A stretch of DNA of 64,000 nucleotides, from contig JACRLO010000012.1 in assembly GCA_016235245.1 (NCBI GenBank), forward strand, positions 1 to 64,000, in the 5' to 3' direction. The notes beneath the pieces were generated by a model, which ran no database searches, was not told the origin of the DNA, and saw only the letters and a program-made list of their open reading frames with translations. Numbering within the stretch: position 1 is the first letter of the stretch; every line of letters starts with the position of its first letter. This stretch comes from Nitrospirota bacterium. Lineage in GTDB: Bacteria > Nitrospirota > Thermodesulfovibrionia > Thermodesulfovibrionales > UBA6898. Both the position numbers and the translations under genes were made by a program. Shown piece by piece: positions 18,646 through 29,653 of this stretch.

Positions 18646-19490
18646 ACCGTAACGAGCATATTGTCGATAAGCCGCGTTCCGGCAAACCGCACTGCTCCGG
18701 CAAGCAGCACCTCTCCCCGAAGTTCTTCCAGCTCCTCAAGCGTATCAGGATGATACGCCGAGACATAATCAATACTCGTAATCCGTGCTTCTTTTGCAAG
18801 CTGTGATTGCATGGTTTGCCGTATCGTTACCCCTGATCGTATCCCTGATCGCATTGCATCCGCTGCTTCGTTGAGGCAGCGGAAAAGGACTGTTGCCGCA
18901 ATCCTCTCTTCACTCCCCAGGTAAGCATTGCGTGAACTCAGTGCCAGGCCGTCCTCTTCCCTGATCGTGGGACAGACAACAACTTCGACGTCAAGATTCA
19001 GGTCCTTTGCCATTTTTCTGATGATCACGGTCTGCTGAAAGTCCTTCTGGCCAAAATAAGCCCGTGTCGGTCTGACGATAGCAAAGAGCTTTGCTACGAC
19101 AGTTGCAACGCCATTGAAATGGCCCGGCCTGAAATGGCCGCACATCTTTTCAGAAAGACCCTTCACTTCGATCTCTGTCGAAAATCCTGCCGGGTACATA
19201 AGCGTATCGTCAGGGAGAAAGAGGATATCAACAGCCTCCTCCCTAAGCCTTTCGATATCAGCTTCAATCGGTCTTGGATATTTGGTGAAGTCCTCTGCAG
19301 GACCAAACTGGGTCGGGTTCACATAGATGCTCACAGCGGTTATGTTATTTTCTTCTCTGGACATCCTGATAAGGCTCAGGTGTCCCTCATGGAGCGCTCC
19401 CATGGTCGGTACAAAACCTATGGTCCTGCTGCGGAGAAGGTGTCCCCGCGATGTGTCCTGCATGATCCTCGGAATCCTGATAATCTCCAT
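18642..19490 (-). CDS. panC: Pantothenate synthetase
   Basis: The 282-residue protein has the PanC signatures VPTMGALHEGHLSL (27-40, with the ATP-binding HEGH), VSIYVNPTQFGPAEDF, the pantoate site GHFNGVATVV, FGQKDFQQ, and LALSSRN near 184. It joins pantoate and beta-alanine using ATP, the last step of vitamin B5 synthesis. It lies 5 bases after ispG on the same strand, so mltG, ispG and panC look like one transcript. The start is ATG at 19490. Confidence 0.96.
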   Translation of the reverse strand: MEIIRIPRIMQDTSRGHLLRSRTIGFVPTMGALHEGHLSLIRMSREENNITAVSIYVNPTQFGPAEDFTKYPRPIEADIERLREEAVDILFLPDDTLMYPAGFSTEIEVKGLSEKMCGHFRPGHFNGVATVVAKLFAIVRPTRAYFGQKDFQQTVIIRKMAKDLNLDVEVVVCPTIREEDGLALSSRNAYLGSEERIAATVLFRCLNEAADAMRSGIRSGVTIRQTMQSQLAKEARITSIDYVSAYHPDTLEELEELRGEVLLAGAVRFAGTRLIDNMLVTV

Positions 19491-19495
19491 CCCGC

Positions 19496-20560
19496 TTATT
19501 TCGCTCCTTTTTCAATCTCGCTCATCAATGCGCGGAGAAGATCTTTTTCCCTGACGGTTTTTACAACCTTGCCCTTCCGAAACAGTATACCCATGCCTTT
19601 TCCTCCGGCTATGCCGATATCAGCCTCGCGTGCCTCTCCCGGGCCGTTAACAACACAGCCCATGACCGCAACGGTCACCTGTTTTTCCATGTCCTTGAGC
19701 CCGGTCTCCACCCTGGAGGCAAGACCCCTGATATCTATCTGGCATCGGCCGCAGGTAGGGCAGGAAATGATTGTTGCGCCTTTCTGCCTGAGGCTGAGCG
19801 ACTTGAGTATCTCATAGGCAACACGCACCTCCTGTACAGGATCGGCTGACAGCGAAACCCTCATCGTATCGCCAATACCCTCGGAAAGGAGAATACCAAG
19901 CCCCACAGAACTCTTGATAATACCGGTAAAGGAAGGGCCAGCTTCTGATATCCCTATATGGAGCGGATAGTTGAACTTTTTTGCAAAGAGACGGTATGCA
20001 TCAACTGTTGTCGGGACATTAGAGGCCTTAAGCGACACCTTTATATCCCTGAAGTCCAGGCTTTCAAGGAGAGTAATATGTTCTGCTGCGCTTTGTACCA
20101 AGGCCTCGGGAGTAGGATGCCCATATTTTTTCAGCAGCTCTTTTTCGAGGGAACCTGCGTTTACGCCGATGCGTATCGGGATGCCCTTATCCTTACAGGC
20201 CGTAACCACCTGGGCCACTTTCCAGCGTGCACCTATATTCCCCGGGTTGATCCGCAGACCTTCGATCCCCTGACTGATCGCCTCCAGTGCAAGCCTCCAG
20301 TCAAAGTGAATATCTGCTATCAGGGGGATCGGTATCGCCTTTCTGATCTTCCCTAAGGCCTGAGCAGCCTCCATGTCCGGGACTGCCACTCTGATGATCT
20401 CACATCCTGCCTTTGCAAGCCTCCGTATCTGCCGCGCTGTTGTAGCGGCATCTCGTGTATCTGTCTTTGACATGGACTGTACGGATATGGTGCTCCCTCC
20501 ACCTACCGGGACATTCCCTACGTGGAGTTTTCTTGTCCTGTTACGATGGGCCGTTGCCAT
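19496..20560 (-). CDS. ispG: 4-hydroxy-3-methylbut-2-enyl diphosphate synthase
   Basis: The 354-residue protein is the bacterial form of IspG (GcpE): a TIM barrel (PVGGGSTISVQSMSKTDT at the front, LIADIHFD near 102, RINPGNIG near 122) and a C-terminal 4Fe-4S domain with CPTCGRC near 265 and GCVVNGPGEA near 305. It reduces the cyclic diphosphate MEcPP to HMBPP in the non-mevalonate isoprenoid pathway and needs reduced ferredoxin or flavodoxin. It overlaps the end of mltG by 20 bases, so the pair is translationally coupled. Confidence 0.96.
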   Translation of the reverse strand: MATAHRNRTRKLHVGNVPVGGGSTISVQSMSKTDTRDAATTARQIRRLAKAGCEIIRVAVPDMEAAQALGKIRKAIPIPLIADIHFDWRLALEAISQGIEGLRINPGNIGARWKVAQVVTACKDKGIPIRIGVNAGSLEKELLKKYGHPTPEALVQSAAEHITLLESLDFRDIKVSLKASNVPTTVDAYRLFAKKFNYPLHIGISEAGPSFTGIIKSSVGLGILLSEGIGDTMRVSLSADPVQEVRVAYEILKSLSLRQKGATIISCPTCGRCQIDIRGLASRVETGLKDMEKQVTVAVMGCVVNGPGEAREADIGIAGGKGMGILFRKGKVVKTVREKDLLRALMSEIEKGAK

Positions 20561-21578
20561 TACTGCCTTCCTTTGCGTTATTCATTTTTTCCTGTTTCAT
20601 CAGGCGGTAGCGCTTTACCGCCTCTGCATGCTGCGCAGCAGTCTCAGTGAACCGATGTGAGCGGTCATCCTGCGCAACAAAATATATGTAGGGCACAGCC
20701 GCCGGATAGAGTGCTGCCATGATCGATTTAATGCTCGCAGAGGCAATAGGCCCAGGGGGAAGCCCCTTATTAACATACGTATTATAGGCAGTCTGGCGCT
20801 TGAGATCTGTTAGGGTTATCCTTTCCTTCGAGCTTTTAACGCCATAGATAGCCGTAGGGTCTGCCTGAAGAAGCATCTTTTTTCTGAGTCTGTTATGGTA
20901 CACAGCCGAGATCAGTTGCCGCTCGCTGTCAACAACAGCCTCCTTCTCAATAATCGATGCAAGGGTCAGGATCTGATTTTCGGTCATGCCAAGCTCCTGC
21001 GTACGGGCCTTCACCTTATCGGTAAGCTTTTCACGCATTTTAGAGATCATGATGTCGAGGGCCTCTTCAGCCCCCATGCCCTTCGGTATGAAATAGGTAT
21101 CCGGGTAGATATATCCTTCAATACTCGGGGCCTTTATATCATAGGTTGCAAGAAGATCACGGTCTTGCGCCAATTCCATGAATGCCTCGGAAGATATGAT
21201 CCCTGTCTTTGCAAAAGCGGATGAAATCTCAAGCAGGGAATCTCCTTCGAGTATCTTCACCTCATTCTCTATAATCTTGCCCTTGCGGAGGAACTTCAAG
21301 ATCTCAAGGGGATTCATGCCGGTCCAGAGGGAATAAAACCCGGCCCTGATACGTTTGTCAACGCCGGTCAGTCTGCCGGCAACAAGAATAATCCTTTTAT
21401 CCCTGATCAGGTTCTGACTGCGGAGTATTTCAACAGCCTGTCTGAAGGTAGATCCCTTTGGGATCTGAATTTCCAGGTTCTTATTGCCGGTCTGGACGGG
21501 CAGAAAAAGCTCTATCCCGGCATAGAGCAAAAAAAGCAGAAGCGTTGCGAAAAACATGGGAAAAATGTTCTTTTTCAT
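20541..21578 (-). CDS. mltG: Endolytic murein transglycosylase MltG (YceG-like)
   Basis: The 345-residue protein has one N-terminal transmembrane helix (about 6-26), a LysM-like segment (IPKGSTFRQAVEIL, then ILEGDSLLEISSAF), and the YceG catalytic domain with EGYIYPDTYFIP near 155 and LASIIEKEAV near 210, where the Glu is the catalytic residue. It cuts nascent glycan strands at the outer face of the inner membrane and sets their length. The normal C-terminal motifs (DPTAIYG, YNTY, GLPPGPI) are all present. Confidence 0.94.
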   Translation of the reverse strand: MKKNIFPMFFATLLLFLLYAGIELFLPVQTGNKNLEIQIPKGSTFRQAVEILRSQNLIRDKRIILVAGRLTGVDKRIRAGFYSLWTGMNPLEILKFLRKGKIIENEVKILEGDSLLEISSAFAKTGIISSEAFMELAQDRDLLATYDIKAPSIEGYIYPDTYFIPKGMGAEEALDIMISKMREKLTDKVKARTQELGMTENQILTLASIIEKEAVVDSERQLISAVYHNRLRKKMLLQADPTAIYGVKSSKERITLTDLKRQTAYNTYVNKGLPPGPIASASIKSIMAALYPAAVPYIYFVAQDDRSHRFTETAAQHAEAVKRYRLMKQEKMNNAKEGSNGNGPS

Positions 21579-21652
21579 CCAGAATTAGGATGCCAGAAAA
21601 GACCGGCAAAGTAAAGGTATACACTCTGGAGTGTTTACCCTCTGGAGGATAT

Positions 21653-21682
21653 AAAAAAAGGCGGGGCAACTGCCCCGCCTTT
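21653..21682 (-). terminator. Terminator after groEL
   Basis: A perfect 12-base stem, AAAGGCGGGGCA at 21657-21668 and its complement at 21671-21682, is followed on the minus strand by a run of seven T. It ends the groESL operon 30 bases after the groEL stop. The T run at the other side is shorter, so it mainly serves the minus strand. Confidence 0.9.
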
Positions 21683-21712
21683 CAGATATTAGGGTAAGAT
21701 AATAAACGGTAA

Positions 21713-23350
<1,638 letters not shown>

Positions 23351-23385
23351 TCATTTCCTCCTGAATAATTGTGTTTGGATTTTTA

Positions 23386-23646
23386 TTACTCTACGATGCC
23401 GAGTATGTCTTCTTCTTTTACGATCAGATAGTCAGTCCCGTCAATATTTACCTTGGAGCCTGAATACTTGTCAAAAAGGATGATATTGCCGACCTTCAGT
23501 TCCTTGACTTCTGAACCGATGGCCTCAACTTTTCCCTTCTGGGGCTTTTCTTTGGCAGAATCAGGGATATAGATCCCGCCTGCTGTTTTTTCTCCTTCTT
23601 CAGAGTAGGATACAAATACCCTTTCCTTCAATGGCTTAAATTTCAT
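23386..23646 (-). CDS. groES: Co-chaperonin GroES (10 kDa)
   Basis: The 86-residue protein begins MKFKPLKERVFV and has the mobile loop (SEEGEKTAGGIYIPDSAKEKPQKG, about 17-40) that docks on GroEL, and the dome/barrel strands ending in EEDILGIVE. I chose the ATG at 23646, which has GGAG 8 bases upstream and gives the family length, over longer starts at 23652 and 23667. It is first in the groESL operon. Confidence 0.97.
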   Translation of the reverse strand: MKFKPLKERVFVSYSEEGEKTAGGIYIPDSAKEKPQKGKVEAIGSEVKELKVGNIILFDKYSGSKVNIDGTDYLIVKEEDILGIVE

Positions 23647-23685
23647 AAGCATTTCTCCTTTCTTCAATAATAGATTTTTTGGTTA

Positions 23686-23712
23686 TTAGCACTCAATGCC
23701 GGTGAGTGCTAA
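23686..23712 (-). promoter_or_regulatory. CIRCE operator (HrcA site)
   Basis: A perfect CIRCE element, TTAGCACTC-N9-GAGTGCTAA, lies 40 bases upstream of the groES start. On the minus strand a TATATT (about 23710-23715, partly overlapping) and a TATAAT further upstream (about 23731-23736) are candidate -10 boxes. The heat-shock repressor HrcA should bind here and repress groESL until heat stress titrates GroEL away. Confidence 0.95.
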
Positions 23713-23817
23713 TATAACTGGATTTAATTGATTATAGCAAGGGCAATTGCAGGATGATAAATCAGAAAAATACGCTTTTTCTCTTATTTTCTCTCAATAA
23801 CTTCTTTTATTAATAGA

Positions 23818-24732
23818 TTACTGCGAAAGTGATTTTTTCTTTGCAACCAGAAAATTATCGATAGCTTCCCGGTAAAAATCGGCCTTTTTTCTCGTCTCCT
23901 GAGGTATCCTGCTCTCATAGAGCTTAAAACCTTCTTTTACCTCCGCACCAAAAACCGCGTAAAAATCACCGCGCCTGACAGCCTCGTCAACCTTGGCAGA
24001 ATTGTAAAGATAGATGTCATTAATTATCGTACGTGAAAGCCTTCGCGCCTTTTCTACCGTCTCATCAGTTTTTTCATCTGCTGGCTGCCCTGGGGCTGGC
24101 GCAACCTGCTTCTCTCTGATAGTCGCCTCAGCATCCCTTTCTGCCGGCCTCTGCTGAGGCGCTTGCGGAACTTCCGGGTTGGGCTGTACTGCAGGTTTTT
24201 CAGGCTCAGATGGGACTCCGCTCTTTATCCGGTTGATCGACTCGATCAGGCGGACAGATAGATCATGCTCCTCGATGTAATCATCAGCTCCATAGAGAGA
24301 CACCGGTTCTCTTCTGTATTTTGTCTTGTCATATATCGAAGGGACAAGAATCAGCTTCATCCCCTTTGTTTCAGGCCGTGACTTCAGCTTCTTGCAGACC
24401 TCAAACCCGTAAATCTTCGGAAGCGCAACCTCAATAATGCAGAATGCCGGCAACTCTTTTAAAGCCCTCACCATAGCATCTATCCCGTCTGCAGACGTAA
24501 TAACCGTATACCCTTCCCCTGCAAGCAGATGCTTGATATTCTCAACAACCGACGCGCTGGAATGGGCAAGAAGGATTTTCTTATCATCTAAAGATTTCTT
24601 TTCCTGGGCAGCCGGCTTTTTGATAACGAGAACCGTGCTGCACTTAGGGCACTTGAACCTCGAGCCCTGGGGAGAAAGCTTTGTCTCGTCTACCTTCAGC
24701 CTTGTCTTGCATTTTGGGCATACAACTACCAC
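23818..24732 (-). CDS. Zinc-ribbon + receiver-domain regulator
   Basis: The 304-residue protein starts with a MJ0042-type zinc ribbon (CPKCKTRLKVDE ... FKCPKCSTVLVI), followed by a receiver domain (about 53-170) and a Pro/Gln-rich linker (about 180-225), then a helical C-terminal domain of unknown type (about 225-304). The receiver has Glu-Val-Ala in place of the usual phospho-acceptor Asp (CIIEVALPKIYG), so it may not be phosphorylated. The GTG at 24732 has AAGGAGG 8 bases upstream and is preferred over an ATG at 24756. It overlaps the rhomboid stop by 7 bases. Confidence 0.88.
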   Translation of the reverse strand: MVVVCPKCKTRLKVDETKLSPQGSRFKCPKCSTVLVIKKPAAQEKKSLDDKKILLAHSSASVVENIKHLLAGEGYTVITSADGIDAMVRALKELPAFCIIEVALPKIYGFEVCKKLKSRPETKGMKLILVPSIYDKTKYRREPVSLYGADDYIEEHDLSVRLIESINRIKSGVPSEPEKPAVQPNPEVPQAPQQRPAERDAEATIREKQVAPAPGQPADEKTDETVEKARRLSRTIINDIYLYNSAKVDEAVRRGDFYAVFGAEVKEGFKLYESRIPQETRKKADFYREAIDNFLVAKKKSLSQ

Positions 24733-25397
24733 GTGTTGAACCTCCTTGGCTGCCACAGTTTAATGGTGATAAGGCCGGCAAGAAATCCGCCTGCATGTGC
24801 GAGCCAGGCAATGCCTCCCTGTCCCGGCATTCCCTGCGCTATCAAGCCATTTATCAGTTGTATAATAGCCCAAAACCCTATAACTATCAAGGCGGGAATC
24901 TGCACTGACTGGATAAAAAAGCCAAGGAAGATAATCGTATGCACCCTCGCCATCGGAAAGAGAAGGATGTAGGCTCCAAGCACGCCCGAAACCGCTCCAC
25001 TTGCCCCAATCATCGGCACCTCAGAACTGGCTGCAGTCAGCGCATATGACAGGGCAGCTGCAATCCCGCAAAAAAGATAGAACAGAACGAACCTGAAGTG
25101 GCCGAGCCTGTCCTCGATATTATTGCCGAAGATCCAAAGATAGAGCATATTCCCAAAGATATGGAAGACTCCGCCATGCATAAACATGGAGGTAAAAATG
25201 GTAAGAAGGGGATGTATGGGCTGGGTGGATTCAAGCGAAACGATATTGTGCGGAATCGCGCCATAGGCATAGACAATGTGCTTGCCGTCTGCGCCTGACA
25301 AGAGCTGCAGCAGAAAGACGAGGATATTCAGCCCAATTATGCCGATGGTGACAAAGGGAAACGTATTCGTGGGGTTGTCGTCTTTATAAGGAAACAT
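24726..25397 (-). CDS. Rhomboid-family intramembrane serine protease
   Basis: The 223-residue protein has six or more membrane segments and the rhomboid active site: HGGVFHIFGNMLYLW (74-88), the serine in GASGAVSG (Ser133), and the histidine in LAHAGGFLAG (His201). Rhomboids cut substrates within the membrane; the target here is unknown. The gene starts with MFPYKDDNPT, as is typical in this group. It is upstream of the zinc-ribbon/receiver gene and overlaps it by 7 bases, so the two are probably expressed together. Confidence 0.95.
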   Translation of the reverse strand: MFPYKDDNPTNTFPFVTIGIIGLNILVFLLQLLSGADGKHIVYAYGAIPHNIVSLESTQPIHPLLTIFTSMFMHGGVFHIFGNMLYLWIFGNNIEDRLGHFRFVLFYLFCGIAAALSYALTAASSEVPMIGASGAVSGVLGAYILLFPMARVHTIIFLGFFIQSVQIPALIVIGFWAIIQLINGLIAQGMPGQGGIAWLAHAGGFLAGLITIKLWQPRRFNTW

Positions 25398-25490
25398 TCA
25401 GGCAAATCCTGCGGGCGAAGATACCCTGCGCCAAAATAAAGCTATTCATGGCATATTCTGCGTCTCCCTGACACTACTGTCCATGACAGA

Positions 25491-28214
25491 TCACGCATAG
25501 CGTTTCAAATAGGCTCCTGTGTAGGAATTCTTATTTTTCATGAGCTCATCCGGCGTGCCTTCAAACACAAGCGTGCCGCCCTGATCGCCGCCTTCAGGGC
25601 CAATGTCCACTACCCAGTCAGAAGCCCTGATAACATCGAGATTATGCTCAATCACAACAACGGTGTTGCCTGCCTCTACAAGTCTGTTCAGAATATAGAG
25701 CAGGGCCTTAACATCATCAAAGTGAAGTCCGACTGTCGGTTCATCAAGGACATACAGATATCCCCCCTTCGCGGTCGTGCCCATCTCTGAACAGATCTTT
25801 AATCTCTGAGCCTCTCCCCCTGAGAGCGTGGTAGCAGGCTGTCCGAGCCGGAGATACCCAAGCCCTGTTTCGATAAGTAACGAAAGCTTTGTTTTTATAG
25901 GGGGATAGTCAATAAAGAGCTCAAGCGCCTCCTCCACGGTAAGGTTCAGAATATCGTAGATGTTCTTTCCCCTGAATGTTACGCGAAGCGCCTCCGGCCT
26001 ATACCGCTTGCCGGAGCATTTCTCGCAGGTAATATAAAGGTCCTCGAAAAAAAACATCTCCATAAGCTGATAGCCGCCGCCCTTGCACGTTTCGCACCTT
26101 CCGCCTTCAACGTTAAAGGAAAAGAATCCTGGCTCATATCCATGCGCCTTTGCTTCTTTTTGCTGGGCAAATAGCTTTCTGATATGGTCAAAGACCTTGA
26201 GATAGGTTGCGGGGTTTGAACGCGGACTCTTTCCGATCGGCGACTGATCAATAAGCTTCACCCCTTTCAGATGCTCTTGGCCCTTAAGTCCATGATACGG
26301 AAGCGGCTGCTCATTACCCACCTTGAAATGGCGGGCAATACCCCGGTACAGGGTCTCCACAACAAGACTGCTCTTGCCTGATCCGGAAACGCCGGTAATT
26401 GCAATCAGTCTTTTCAGCGGGATATTCAGGTCCAGACCCTTGAGATTATTGCCGCTGGCACCCGAAAGCAGCAACTCGTCTCCTGAGAAGAACCTTCTCT
26501 TTGACGGAAGCTGGACCTTCTCCTCTCCCCGAAGATATCTCGCCGTAAGCGTATCGGCCTTGCGAAAATCCTGCAATGTGCCTGAGAAGACGACATTGCC
26601 ACCCTTGTGCCCTCCGCCGGGGCCAAGCTCAATAATCCATTCAGCAGCCTCGATAATACTTCTGTCATGCTCAACAACGATAACCGTGTTTCCCAGTTCT
26701 GCAAGCTGCTTTAATATTTCGGCAATCCTGTCCGTGTCTCTTGCATGCAGACCGATAGTAGGCTCATCCAGCACATAGAGCGTCCCGGTAAGGACTGACG
26801 CAAGCTGATTCGAAAGATTGATCCGCTGATATTCACCGCCAGAGAGGGTCTTTCCATAGCGGTTTAGCGTGAGATATCCAAGCCCCACCTTTTCGAGATA
26901 GCCGATCTTCATCGCTATCTGCCGCAGCAGCTCCTTTGCCGTCTCCCTCCTGAAGGGAGACAGTTCGATAGAAGCGAAAAATGCTGCAAGCATATTGATC
27001 GGCATGGCTGAAAGTTCGGCGATATCGAGGCCGGCAACTTTATAGGCAAGGATCTCTTTTTTTAATCTCCTGCCTCCACAGGCATGACAGGTGTTTGACC
27101 GCCGGTATCGGGAGAGGAAGACCCGCACATGGAGCTTGTACCTCCAGCCTTCGAGCTCTTCAAAAAAATCATCAATGCCTGAGAAGCCTTTTGTTCCTTT
27201 AAAAAGAATGGTCTTTTCTTCAGGTGTGAGATCCGAATAGGGTTTGTTAAGGTCAAGGCCGGCCTTTTTACCCTTTCCAATAAGCTGCTTTTTCCACCAT
27301 TTTGCGGCAGGCTTGTTCCAGGGGTCCACCGCCCCCTCTGCGAGGGAAAGGCTCCGGTCAGGGACAATGAGATCCTCGTCATACTGGAGCGTGTCACCAA
27401 AGCCTTTGCAGACAGGGCATGCCCCAATTGGATGGTTAAATGAAAAGAGCAGCGGCGACGGCTCAGGCAAAACAATACCGCAGTCCTCGCATGCATGCTC
27501 TGATGAAAAGGCAAGAAACTCTGAGGTATGCAGGTCTGCAGCGAGTTTGACCCGCATGCTGCCCTTACCCTCTCTCCATGCAGTTTCTATGGAATCGGAA
27601 AGTCTCGGTTCGTCCTTAATGATGAGCCTGTCAAGCACCATGGTGAGATTGCCGTCAATCTGCAGGTCAGATCCAGGTTCTGCCAGCTCTCCGTCTTTCC
27701 ATGCCCTGGTGAAACCCTTTCTCTTCATCTCCTGAGGCGGCTCTTTCGTATCAAAGAGGATGAAGGCCTTCTGGCCTGAATATTTTCCTGCAAGCTCTGC
27801 GGCTATCTGCGACGGATCCCATTTTCGTATTTCCCTGCCGCACTTTGGGCAAAAGGGAGTTGCGACCTTTGCGTAGAGAACCCTGAAGAAATCATACAAT
27901 TCGGTAAGTGTACCCACGGTTGAGCGCGAACCGCGAATGGAGTTCTTCTGCTCAAGCGCTATGGCAGGTCGTATGTTTAAAATTGCGTCGACATCAGGCC
28001 TGTCGAGCTTTTCGAGGAAGAGCCGCGCATAGGAAGACAGGGATTCTATAAACCGCCACTGACCTTCGGCAAAGATCGTATCAAACGCAAGCGAAGACTT
28101 GCCCGAGCCGGAGACCCCGGTCACTGCAATGACCTTGTTATGGGGGATACGGAGGGTTATGTCTCTGAGATTGTTCTGTCTTGCGCCTTCAATGATCAGT
28201 TCCTGAGTAGACAT
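25491..28214 (-). CDS. uvrA: Excinuclease ABC subunit A (UvrA), somewhat divergent
   Basis: The 907-residue protein has the two ABC ATPase modules of UvrA: first Walker A GVSGSGKSS near 33-41, zinc-binding pairs CPKC and CEDC...CPVC in the insertion regions, signature LSGGEYQRINL and Walker B YVLDEPTIGLH; second module GVSGSGKSSL, zinc site CETCKGGGYQ...CEKCSGKRY, LSGGEAQRL and YVLDEPTVGLH. UvrA finds bulky lesions and loads UvrB in nucleotide excision repair. It is a little shorter than the usual 940 and has FFFEDLY in place of the common MxFLPDVY, so it may be a second, divergent UvrA. A broken copy of its 5' end lies at 32950-33125. Confidence 0.93.
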   Translation of the reverse strand: MSTQELIIEGARQNNLRDITLRIPHNKVIAVTGVSGSGKSSLAFDTIFAEGQWRFIESLSSYARLFLEKLDRPDVDAILNIRPAIALEQKNSIRGSRSTVGTLTELYDFFRVLYAKVATPFCPKCGREIRKWDPSQIAAELAGKYSGQKAFILFDTKEPPQEMKRKGFTRAWKDGELAEPGSDLQIDGNLTMVLDRLIIKDEPRLSDSIETAWREGKGSMRVKLAADLHTSEFLAFSSEHACEDCGIVLPEPSPLLFSFNHPIGACPVCKGFGDTLQYDEDLIVPDRSLSLAEGAVDPWNKPAAKWWKKQLIGKGKKAGLDLNKPYSDLTPEEKTILFKGTKGFSGIDDFFEELEGWRYKLHVRVFLSRYRRSNTCHACGGRRLKKEILAYKVAGLDIAELSAMPINMLAAFFASIELSPFRRETAKELLRQIAMKIGYLEKVGLGYLTLNRYGKTLSGGEYQRINLSNQLASVLTGTLYVLDEPTIGLHARDTDRIAEILKQLAELGNTVIVVEHDRSIIEAAEWIIELGPGGGHKGGNVVFSGTLQDFRKADTLTARYLRGEEKVQLPSKRRFFSGDELLLSGASGNNLKGLDLNIPLKRLIAITGVSGSGKSSLVVETLYRGIARHFKVGNEQPLPYHGLKGQEHLKGVKLIDQSPIGKSPRSNPATYLKVFDHIRKLFAQQKEAKAHGYEPGFFSFNVEGGRCETCKGGGYQLMEMFFFEDLYITCEKCSGKRYRPEALRVTFRGKNIYDILNLTVEEALELFIDYPPIKTKLSLLIETGLGYLRLGQPATTLSGGEAQRLKICSEMGTTAKGGYLYVLDEPTVGLHFDDVKALLYILNRLVEAGNTVVVIEHNLDVIRASDWVVDIGPEGGDQGGTLVFEGTPDELMKNKNSYTGAYLKRYA

Positions 28215-28363
28215 CCTGTTATTTTAGCATAGGGGTTAAAAGAGGGCAGCTCCATTACAAACAAATCCGATGAAAAGATTTGGCCCGACAAGGTCGCAAA
28301 TTGCTCTGAACATCTTTTTTATTCTACGTTAACCTCTTATAATAAGCAGACCTGCTGATTGCT

Positions 28364-28379
28364 TGATCTGAACAGATCA
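28364..28379. promoter_or_regulatory. Perfect palindrome downstream of a TATAAT box
   Basis: TGATCTG-AA-CAGATCA is a perfect 16-base palindrome. It lies 20 bases past a TATAAT box at 28338-28343 and 105 bases before the acyltransferase start, a position fitting an operator. No clear -35 box was found, so both are tentative. Confidence 0.3.
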
Positions 28380-28484
28380 CCTTTTGATGAATTACAGGCA
28401 GGAATCACCCTCCCTGATTTATGAGACACATAGAGAAATATAGGCCGCCTGTGTCAAAATATCCACGATTAACACAAGCAGATT

Positions 28485-29558
28485 ATGCAAAGAGATAAGA
28501 CCATAGATGTGGCCAGGGGAATAGCGATAGTGCTGCTTGTATTTGGGCATAATTGGATCGTATTGCATCGTCCGAATGAGATCTATCGCATAATTTTCTC
28601 ATTCAACTTGCCTTTATTTTTCTTCCTTTCCGGCGTCTATCTCAGAAGGAGCAAAACCCTAAGGTTAATGGTTGCTTCAAAATTAGATACCCTTCTGAAA
28701 CCTTATTTTGTAGTGCTGATCAGTTTTTTTGCATTAAAAACATTGGCCGGCTTCGAGTTCAATATCAAGTCACTGGCCGGCATATTCTATGGAACAGGCA
28801 ATACGATAGCCTGGCAGGAGTGGCAATGGATGCCGATGTGGTTCCTGCCGCACTTGTTCGTTGTCTTTATTTTCTCCTTTGTATTTATGGGACTGATCGG
28901 GAGGCACCGCATATCATTGTGGGGCAAACTATCATTTATTGTGTTATTGCTGATTACAGGCATCACGACTATCAATTGGTTCTGGCCAGTCAGGATAGCG
29001 CCATCAGGGATCTTCTCGTTTCTGTCCGGAAAAGAACTTCAACTCCCGGGTCTGCCCTTCAGTCTCGATCTCATATTGATTACTTCGGCCTTTTTTTGTG
29101 CCGGGCATGCGCTGTCAAGACACGTTAGAACAATTGAAATAAACCTATCCGGGCTATCCCTCGCCATGGCAATATTCGCAGGCTGTCATATACTTTTTAA
29201 TGAAACCATGGACCTGAATGCAAGGACCTATGGAAATGCCTCTATTTCAACGTTGCAGGCAGTAACTGGGATTTATATCAGTCTTTCCCTCTCGAACATA
29301 CTGACGGCATTCAACTATCTCGGGGACGGCCTGGCTTTTATCGGTTCAGGAACTTTGTTCATACTCATTTTTCATACTTTTTTTCAGTGGAATGCAACCA
29401 GTTTTTTTAGCAGTATCGTAGGGCTGAATATGTATGCAAGTTCCGCCATCGGCTTTATTGTCGGGATTATCGGGCCATTGTTCCTCCTGGAAATCGCCCG
29501 AAGAAACAGCACCCTCTCAGCAATGTTACTGCCCAAAAAGCTGGCTGGACATGGGTAA
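28485..29558 (+). CDS. Acyltransferase 3-family membrane protein
   Basis: The 357-residue protein begins RDKTIDVARGIAIVLLVFGH, the start of the acyltransferase-3 (OafA/OatA, COG3594-like) family, in which the Arg-Gly and the following His are conserved, and has about ten transmembrane helices (for example FSFNLPLFFFLSGVYLRR near 39-56). These proteins add acetyl or other acyl groups to cell-surface sugars in the membrane. Its neighbours (GT-C-like, GT2, methyltransferase, pilins) make a role in a surface glycan likely. No strong ribosome binding site is visible. Confidence 0.88.
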   Translation: MQRDKTIDVARGIAIVLLVFGHNWIVLHRPNEIYRIIFSFNLPLFFFLSGVYLRRSKTLRLMVASKLDTLLKPYFVVLISFFALKTLAGFEFNIKSLAGIFYGTGNTIAWQEWQWMPMWFLPHLFVVFIFSFVFMGLIGRHRISLWGKLSFIVLLLITGITTINWFWPVRIAPSGIFSFLSGKELQLPGLPFSLDLILITSAFFCAGHALSRHVRTIEINLSGLSLAMAIFAGCHILFNETMDLNARTYGNASISTLQAVTGIYISLSLSNILTAFNYLGDGLAFIGSGTLFILIFHTFFQWNATSFFSSIVGLNMYASSAIGFIVGIIGPLFLLEIARRNSTLSAMLLPKKLAGHG

Positions 29559-29653
29559 AAGACGATGACTAATCACCTGCTTAACAAATCTATCCGCAGT
29601 ACTGGAGAGTGCAGCCTTGCTCGCTTGCCAATTACCTATACAAGGTGGAATTG

